NCBI GenBank assembly: GCA_026708035.1
Contig: JAPOVQ010000035.1
Coordinates: 62,001-126,000 of the forward strand
Reading direction: 5' to 3'
Source of the DNA: Chloroflexota bacterium
GTDB lineage: Bacteria; Chloroflexota; UBA11872
DNA: 64,000 nt
Both the position numbers and the translations under genes were made by a program. The notes under the pieces are model-generated. The model searched no databases, was not told the DNA's origin, and saw only the letters and a list, made by a program, of their open reading frames with translations. Shown piece by piece: positions 58,771 to 64,000 of this stretch (position 1 is the stretch's first letter; the number at the start of each line of letters is the position of its first letter).

Positions 58771-60375
58771 TCATGTCAATACACGCAACTCGATGCCCGT
58801 GTAGTAGTGGGTCAGGATTTCGTCATAGGTGTGCCCGGCCAGCGCCATGCCCTGCGCACCCCATTGGCTCATGCCCAGGCCGTGGCCGAATCCGCGACCC
58901 GTGAGGACCAGCGACGGCGGGCGCTCGAATACCGCGACGTGCACGGCTCCGTTCACCAGCTCGATATCGGACGGCGCCGTGGCAAAGGCGACGCTGCGGC
59001 GCACGGACGTGATGCGGTGCCCCTCCTGGAGCAACGCGCCCAGGCGGCGGGGCGCCGCGCCAATCAGCTCCAGCGACGCCACCGGGGCAAGCTCCAGCTC
59101 CACAAACGCGCTGGGCAGGCCAAGCGCCGTGCGCACGGCATCGCCAAAAAGCTCCACCTCTCCCGCGGCGCCGACCACCAGGACACGCAGCGGACGTCCC
59201 GCCGGCGTGCGCTCCAACACGCGCAAATCCACAATCGCGCCCACGCCTCCGTTGCGAAAGGCCCGATAGTCAGCCAGTTCGGACAGCGGAATCGTCCGCG
59301 TCCAGCGATAGCCCTCGGCGCCCCATGACACGGTCAGGGCGGCGGCGTCACCGGGTGACGGCACGCTGCGAAGATAGGGAATGGGCGTGCCCCACACGTG
59401 CTCGGAGCTCTCGGTCACATCGCCGGCGTTCGCTGAGTACAGCGCTTCGATCGGCGCGCCGTTGAACATCGCCACGACTCCCGCCGTCGCCGCCACCGCG
59501 GCCTGCGTTCGCTCGGACTCGCTGCGGGTGCCGCCATAGGCCTGGCAGTTTTGGTTGTCGCAAATGTCGAAGGTCTCGTTGGGTCGCAGGTGCTGGATGG
59601 CATAGGTCCGCGCCGCCACCGCCTGCGCCTTTAGCGCCTCCATCTCCCAGTTTCGGGGCATCTCCGCGCCCACCACCGACGCCAGGTAGTCGGCAAGGCC
59701 CACGTGATTCACCACGCGAAAGCCCCTATCGACCCGACGAATATCAAATCCGCCGCGGTAGGGCGTGCCGTTGAGCCGCGTCGTGGCATGAATCTCAGCC
59801 GGCCGCACGTCGAGCCGCTCCGGAAGCTCAAACGTCGCCCAATCGCCAACCGCCAGCGTGGGGCGCGGCGGCAGGACGCGTGCGCCGACGCCAGCCTCCG
59901 TCCGGAGCAACCGGCGGTGGCGCTCGAGCACCGCCAGGTCAAGGTAGGGGCCGAGATGCACGTGGCCCGGCTCGGCCGTCCGCACCGGGCCGCCGACGCC
60001 GATCTCGAGCGCCCACGGCGCCGCCGCCTGCGCGGGGAACGCCAGGAATCGCGACGAGCGTCCGACGACAATCCGCTGCCCCGACGCCATGTCCCGCGCG
60101 CGGCCATCGACAACCGCCGTCGAAGGGCCTTGGGGCTCGAGCGTGAGCGTGTCGCCCACGTCGCCGAGCAAGACCCGAATGACCTCGGGCAACGCCAGGT
60201 CGCGCTGCTGGGCGCCCACGCCGGTCGTCGCGAGCAGCGTGACCACAAGCGCCACGCCACCCGCGGCAGCGATTGCGATCAAATGCAGACGAGCGGTTGA
60301 ACGACTCGCCGCGCCGGGGCGCAAGCGAGCGCCCGCCTCACGCGGCAGAAACATCAGACGCTCACGGTCCACCAC
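58771..60375 (-). CDS. SpoIID/LytB domain protein, membrane-anchored
   Basis: 534 aa. An N-terminal helix (LIAIAAAGGVALVVTLLATTGV) anchors it. The SpoIID domain has the catalytic Glu in YLASVVGAEMPRNWEMEALKAQAVAARTYA and the C-terminal GRGFGHGLGMSQWGAQGMALAG. In Bacillus this lytic transglycosylase acts in engulfment; in non-sporulating phyla it is a general cell-wall enzyme. About 200 residues before the domain form a beta-rich region of unknown role. Confidence 0.88.
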   Translation of the reverse strand: MVDRERLMFLPREAGARLRPGAASRSTARLHLIAIAAAGGVALVVTLLATTGVGAQQRDLALPEVIRVLLGDVGDTLTLEPQGPSTAVVDGRARDMASGQRIVVGRSSRFLAFPAQAAAPWALEIGVGGPVRTAEPGHVHLGPYLDLAVLERHRRLLRTEAGVGARVLPPRPTLAVGDWATFELPERLDVRPAEIHATTRLNGTPYRGGFDIRRVDRGFRVVNHVGLADYLASVVGAEMPRNWEMEALKAQAVAARTYAIQHLRPNETFDICDNQNCQAYGGTRSESERTQAAVAATAGVVAMFNGAPIEALYSANAGDVTESSEHVWGTPIPYLRSVPSPGDAAALTVSWGAEGYRWTRTIPLSELADYRAFRNGGVGAIVDLRVLERTPAGRPLRVLVVGAAGEVELFGDAVRTALGLPSAFVELELAPVASLELIGAAPRRLGALLQEGHRITSVRRSVAFATAPSDIELVNGAVHVAVFERPPSLVLTGRGFGHGLGMSQWGAQGMALAGHTYDEILTHYYTGIELRVLT

Positions 60376-60416
60376 CGCAAGTCAAGGTCGCCTGCGGTGC
60401 AGTGGGGAGCGTCGGA

Positions 60417-60707
60417 CTAGGACTCGGGCTTTTTCTCGGCGGGGGCCTCGGCTGCGCCTTCGGCCGTGGCGTCGGCGCTGGCCATTGTGCTCGCGGGGGC
60501 CTCGGCCGATTCCGCAGCCTTCGCCTCGTCGTCGCCTTCGCCTTCTTCCTCTTCCTCGTCCTCGAGGCCCGCTCGCGCCTCGCTGCGGAACTCGCGCACG
60601 CTCTTGCCGAGCGCCTGCCCCACGCCCGCGATGCGGCCGGCGCCGAATAGCGCGATCACGATGAGCAAGATGATGAGCAGCTCAAGCGGCCCAAGTGATG
60701 TGAACAC
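60417..60707 (-). CDS. tatA: Sec-independent translocase protein TatA
   Basis: 96 aa. One membrane helix (LGPLELLIILLIVIALFGAGRIAGVGQALGKSVREFR) leads to the amphipathic helix of TatA. The tail is unusually acidic and low-complexity (EDEEEEEGEGDD, then Ala/Glu-rich). GTG 60707, 9 bases after AGGGAGA, is the start; earlier in-frame residues are not family-like. tatC is not in the window. A Tat-type lipoprotein is encoded at 34151. Confidence 0.9.
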   Translation of the reverse strand: MFTSLGPLELLIILLIVIALFGAGRIAGVGQALGKSVREFRSEARAGLEDEEEEEGEGDDEAKAAESAEAPASTMASADATAEGAAEAPAEKKPES

Positions 60708-60922
60708 GGCTAATTTCTCCCTCGCTGCGGCAGCGAGAGCGCTGCCCTTGGTGGACGAGTCCTCATTGTCGGGGTTCTGCCACAGCCGCCCGCGCGACCG
60801 TTCCACGCGTCGCGACCGACGCGTTCCCGACCACGGTGTTTCGATACACCGTACGCCACTTTACCTTTTCCCGACGCCTTGGGATGAGAAATCGTCGCGC
60901 CTAACTTCGCCAACGCCGCATC

Positions 60923-62065
60923 CTAGCCCTGCGCGTTGAGGAGTTGGAATCCGAAGTCCAGCAGCACCGCCGCGTCGCGCTCGCGCTGGCTGCTCCCCAA
61001 GAGCACGACCATCAGACGGCGCCCGTCGCGTTCGGCAGCGGCGATGATATTGCCGCCGGCGTCTTTCGTGCGCCCCGTCTTGACGCCCAGGGCGCCGTCA
61101 TAGGACCACAGCAGGCCGTTGAGGCTCGTGGCCGTGTAGGCGCCGTGGTTCGGACGGGCCGGAATCACATAGGAGCGCGTGGAGACTATGCGCGCGATGA
61201 GCGGAAAGCGTTCGATCGCGTCGGCGGCGAGCACGGCCATCTCGAAGGCGGTGCTCCGGTGGTCGGGCGAGTCAAATCCCACCGGGTTGGCGAACGTGGT
61301 GTTGCTCAGCCCCAGCCGTCGCGCGAGGTCGTTCATCTGCGCCACGGTGTAAGCCTCACCGCCAATCCCGTCCGCCACCGTCACCGCCGCATCGTTCGCC
61401 GACGGCAACAACATGGCGAACAGCAGATCTTGCAGCGTGAGTACCTCGCCGGGACGCAGGCCGAGAACGTTAGGCGGCTGCTCGGCGGCTTCAGGCGGCA
61501 CCTGGATTCGCAAATCGGCCGGCGCCTGCTCCAAGGCGACCACGGCTGTCGCCAGTTTGGCCAGGCTCGCGGGTGCATGCGGCACATGCGTGTCGCGCCC
61601 ATACAGGATGGTGCGCTGCGAGAGATCGACGACCATCGCCGAGGCAGCCGTGATGGGCGGAGCTTCGAGCGGTTGGATGAATGGGTCCTCGATAAACGCG
61701 GCGTTGCCGGTCCGAGCCAACGTCGGGGCATTGGCCTGCACGCGCTCGATGTCGCGGTCGAGCAAGTTCACCACCCGGCCCATGTCCGGCAGCGGCGCCT
61801 CCACCGACGAAAAGATCCGCGTCAGCACCAGCACGCCGGCAACGGCCGCCAGCAGGACCAGGAGCAACTCCGCGCCCCGGCGAAAACGCATCGCCTGCAC
61901 CCGGCGCACCCGCGGCTTCTGCGCCGGGTGCCGCAACTGGGCGTGGTAGATCGGCGGCGGCACCGCGACGCCGGTCGCGTCCCCGGCGCCGGCGTCAAGC
62001 AATTCCTCCTGTCGCCAACCGTCCAGCGCCCGGCGTGCCCGGCGATCTCGTTTGCTTGTCGGCAT
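60923..62065 (-). CDS. D-alanyl-D-alanine carboxypeptidase (PBP5/S11 family)
   Basis: 380 aa. Active-site motifs are complete: Ser167-Leu-Ala-Lys170 (SxxK), Ser222-Ala-Asn224 and Lys329-Thr-Gly331. A 60-residue cytoplasmic N-terminus and one membrane helix (residues about 64-82) replace the usual cleaved signal, and there is no C-terminal PBP5 domain. It trims D-Ala from peptidoglycan stems. It starts 6 bases after pyrE. Confidence 0.9.
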   Translation of the reverse strand: MPTSKRDRRARRALDGWRQEELLDAGAGDATGVAVPPPIYHAQLRHPAQKPRVRRVQAMRFRRGAELLLVLLAAVAGVLVLTRIFSSVEAPLPDMGRVVNLLDRDIERVQANAPTLARTGNAAFIEDPFIQPLEAPPITAASAMVVDLSQRTILYGRDTHVPHAPASLAKLATAVVALEQAPADLRIQVPPEAAEQPPNVLGLRPGEVLTLQDLLFAMLLPSANDAAVTVADGIGGEAYTVAQMNDLARRLGLSNTTFANPVGFDSPDHRSTAFEMAVLAADAIERFPLIARIVSTRSYVIPARPNHGAYTATSLNGLLWSYDGALGVKTGRTKDAGGNIIAAAERDGRRLMVVLLGSSQRERDAAVLLDFGFQLLNAQG

Positions 62066-62071
62066 GGCCCG

Positions 62072-62713
62072 CTACACCACCTGATGCCGCGCGATGTAGT
62101 CGAGGCTGCGGCGGTAGTCCGCTTCCCGGATCAACTGCTCGCTCATGTAGTAGTTGAGCATGGTGCGCAGCGAGAGGATGGGCAGCAGGTGCAAGCCGTG
62201 GTGCTGGAGACGGCGAGCCGCCCCCAGATCGCGATCGATCAGCACGATGACGTCGCGGACCACGAGCCCCTGCTCGCGCATGGCGTTCGCCGTGGCGATC
62301 ACCGATCCGCCGGTGGTGATCAGATCGTCGACCAGCAGCGCATGTTGCCCCGGCAGGAATCGACCTTCGAGCAACAGTCCTTCGGATGACGGCTGGGGCG
62401 ACAGGTAGACGAGCGGGACGTCGGTGGCCAGGGAGTAGGCGGTCGCCAGATGCAGGCCGCCCATGGGGACGCCCGCCACAAGCTCCCATGGCTCGGCGGG
62501 ATGGTGCCGGCGCGCCACCGCAAGCTCCGCCGTCTGGCGCACCAAGTCGGCGGCGGCGCGAAGCGCGGCGGGGACGGCGATGAGACGCTTCGGGTTTACA
62601 TAAACCGGCGAATCGACCGTCGACCGGCCGAGCGTAAAGCTGCCAAACTCAATGCCGCCGAGCTCGTAAATCTGGCGAGCCAAGCCCAGCGTCGTGTTGT
62701 CGTCGGCCGTCAC
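62072..62713 (-). CDS. pyrE: orotate phosphoribosyltransferase
   Basis: 213 aa. The PRPP-binding motif is ALLVDDLITTGGSV, preceded by the PRTase fold (YVNPKRLIAVPAALRAAADL, ELVAGVPMGGLHLATAYSL). It makes OMP from orotate. The start is uncertain: GTG 62713 has GAGG 6 bases upstream, while GTG 62755 has a GGGAGG only 2 bases away. dacA-like gene follows by 6 bases, forming a two-gene unit. Confidence 0.88.
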   Translation of the reverse strand: MTADDNTTLGLARQIYELGGIEFGSFTLGRSTVDSPVYVNPKRLIAVPAALRAAADLVRQTAELAVARRHHPAEPWELVAGVPMGGLHLATAYSLATDVPLVYLSPQPSSEGLLLEGRFLPGQHALLVDDLITTGGSVIATANAMREQGLVVRDVIVLIDRDLGAARRLQHHGLHLLPILSLRTMLNYYMSEQLIREADYRRSLDYIARHQVV

Positions 62714-62785
62714 GCGCGCCTCGCGCAAGCTGCGACGCGCCGCGCCCGCCGCCACGGCCTCCCAGGCGGACCCTGCGTCGCCATA

Positions 62786-62814
62786 ATTATTGGGGCCAGG
62801 CCACGCGCGGTCAA
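62786..62814 (-). promoter_or_regulatory. pyrE promoter
   Basis: TTGACC (62814-62809), 17 bases, AATAAT (62791-62786) on the minus strand, in a small AT-rich patch. It leaves a leader of about 65 bases to GTG 62713. No pyrimidine-attenuation hairpin was recognised. Confidence 0.5.
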
Positions 62815-62949
62815 GAATCGCCGCGCCGAGGGGCCTGTCGTGGAGTCCGCCCGCCGGGCCTGGGTGAGGTTGAGCTTCGCGCCAGACGCGGCAACGACGG
62901 CTGGCGCACCTACAATGCCTCGGAATTCGGTTTACGCACAGGAAAACTC

Positions 62950-64000
62950 GTGGCCCACGACCCCGTCCAAGCTCCCGCCATCGCGGGCATGGAGGGACCC
63001 TACGACGCCTCGCGCGTCGAGACCCACTGGTACGACCTGTGGGAGGACGCCGGCCACTTCGCCCCCGCCGAGGACCCCGCCCGCGAGCCGTTCGTTATCG
63101 CCATTCCTCCGCCAAACATCACCGGCGCCCTGCACAACGGCCACGTGATGTTCGTGGCCTACCAGGACCTTATGATTCGCTGGCACCGCATGCGGGGACG
63201 CGCCGCGCTGTGGATTCCGGGCACGGACCACGCCGCCATCGCCACGCAAGCGGTGATCGAGCGCGAGCTGCGGCGCGAAGGCACATCCCGGCACGAGATC
63301 GGCCGGACAGCGTTCGACTGCCGGTTTTGGCAGTGGCGCGACACCTACGGCTCCCGCATCACGCAGCAGCTCCGTCGCCTGGGTGCGTCCGCGGACTGGA
63401 CGCGCGAGCGATTCACGATGGACGACCAGCTCTCGCGCGCCGTGCGCGAGGCCTTCGTGCGCCTCTACGAAAAGGGCCTCGTCTACCGCGGGGAATACCT
63501 GGTGAACTGGTGCCCGGAGGATCGCTCCGCCATCAGCGACCTCGAGGTCGAGCATGAGACCGTCGAGGGGCACCTCTGGCACATCCGCTACCCGCTGACG
63601 GACGGCAATCACGTCGTCGTCGCCACTACCCGCCCGGAAACGATGCTCGGGGACACCGCTGTCGCCGTGCATCCGGACGACGAGCGCTACCGCCATCTGG
63701 TCGGTGGCACGGCGGTCGTGCCCGGCGTCGGGCGCGAAATTCCCGTCATCGCCGACCCCGAGGTCGACCGCGAATTCGGCACCGGCGCGGTGAAGATCAC
63801 CCCCGGCCACGACCCCAACGACTGGCGCATGGGCCGGCGGCACGGTCTGCCCGTCGTCAGCATTCTCAACGACGACGGCTCCCTCAACCAGGCAGCCGGA
63901 CAGTGGGCCGGCATGGACCGCTTCGAGGGGCGCCGCGCCTACGTGGCGTACCTCGAGTCCGAAGGCCTGCTCGACCGCGTCGAGTCGCATGCCTACGCCC
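62950..64000 (+). CDS. valS: valyl-tRNA synthetase, 5' part
   Basis: First 350 codons; the gene runs off the window. Seen: PPPNITGALHNGHV (HxGH class I motif), AALWIPGTDHAAIATQ, YLVNWCPEDRSAISDLEVE and the editing-domain opening TTRPETMLGDTAVAVHP. Alanine in GTDHAAIATQ replaces the usual Gly. The KMSKS loop is beyond the edge. GTG 62950 follows AGGA by 6 bases; ATG 62989 has no site. TACAAT at 62911-62916 may be the -10. No T-box was seen in the 230-base leader region. Confidence 0.95.
   Translation, partial: MAHDPVQAPAIAGMEGPYDASRVETHWYDLWEDAGHFAPAEDPAREPFVIAIPPPNITGALHNGHVMFVAYQDLMIRWHRMRGRAALWIPGTDHAAIATQAVIERELRREGTSRHEIGRTAFDCRFWQWRDTYGSRITQQLRRLGASADWTRERFTMDDQLSRAVREAFVRLYEKGLVYRGEYLVNWCPEDRSAISDLEVEHETVEGHLWHIRYPLTDGNHVVVATTRPETMLGDTAVAVHPDDERYRHLVGGTAVVPGVGREIPVIADPEVDREFGTGAVKITPGHDPNDWRMGRRHGLPVVSILNDDGSLNQAAGQWAGMDRFEGRRAYVAYLESEGLLDRVESHAYA

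Noticed and set aside
62756-62949. T-box riboswitch ahead of valS
   Set aside because: No T-box core sequence, specifier loop or terminator was recognised in the leader.

Overview
The window is GC-rich, densely coded bacterial DNA with 59 protein genes that I accept (one of them a small leader-peptide candidate, one cut by the right edge) and one tRNA. The gene content points to an uncultivated member of the Chloroflexota. It combines a MurT/GatD peptidoglycan amidation pair, an HspR-controlled chaperone operon with ClpC, DUF2851, SpoIID without sporulation genes, HisG of the long form, many GTG/TTG starts, and oxidoreductase/enolase/aldolase families common in marine or host-associated Chloroflexota. 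This is inference from gene families; no ribosomal RNA is present to settle it.

Layout. 21-2766: a coupled FAD oxidoreductase and sialidase-like protein. 2821-6872: a four-gene Mn/Zn ABC importer whose lipoprotein appears to start at CTG. 7059-13706: an accessory stretch with a VapBC toxin-antitoxin pair and its operator, a PD-(D/E)XK nuclease-like protein, a few metabolic genes, a double HARE-HTH/Mrr restriction protein, and tRNA-Pro. 13744-23340: assorted metabolism, including murT-gatD, two HIT proteins, a Rieske protein, a DUF402 fusion, a receiver-like/DUF3052 protein and an enolase-superfamily enzyme. 23396-31222 (minus strand): a long shikimate operon (aroG-aroA-aroE-aroC-aroK-aroB) followed by a membrane-anchored gamma-carbonic-anhydrase-like protein and radC. 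It is preceded by a leader with a strong promoter, a short Phe/Tyr-rich ORF and an intrinsic terminator, which together look like an attenuator. 31339-34151: DUF2851 and an orphan Tat-type solute-binding lipoprotein.

34245-43130: the heat-shock operon lon-dnaK-grpE-dnaJ-hspR-clpC, driven by a promoter that overlaps a HAIR operator for its own HspR product. 43254-48755: a creatininase-family amidase, an ASKHA/ferredoxin activator-like protein, a lone nuoB, a PHP phosphoesterase and a MATE/ANKH-like transporter. 48738-51673: a structured leader with a terminator, an ABC exporter and hisG. 51674-58568: MBL hydrolase, flavin reductase-like protein, HpcH aldolase, lactonase, amidohydrolase and the two ATPases of an oligopeptide importer. 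58771-64000: SpoIID-like protein, tatA, a D,D-carboxypeptidase, pyrE and the 5' part of valS.

The most notable findings are regulatory: the aro leader, the self-regulated six-gene chaperone operon, the exporter leader, and a recurrent arrangement in which the -10 box lies so close to the start codon that transcripts would be leaderless. The long antisense ORFs seen across high-GC genes are treated as shadows and left out.
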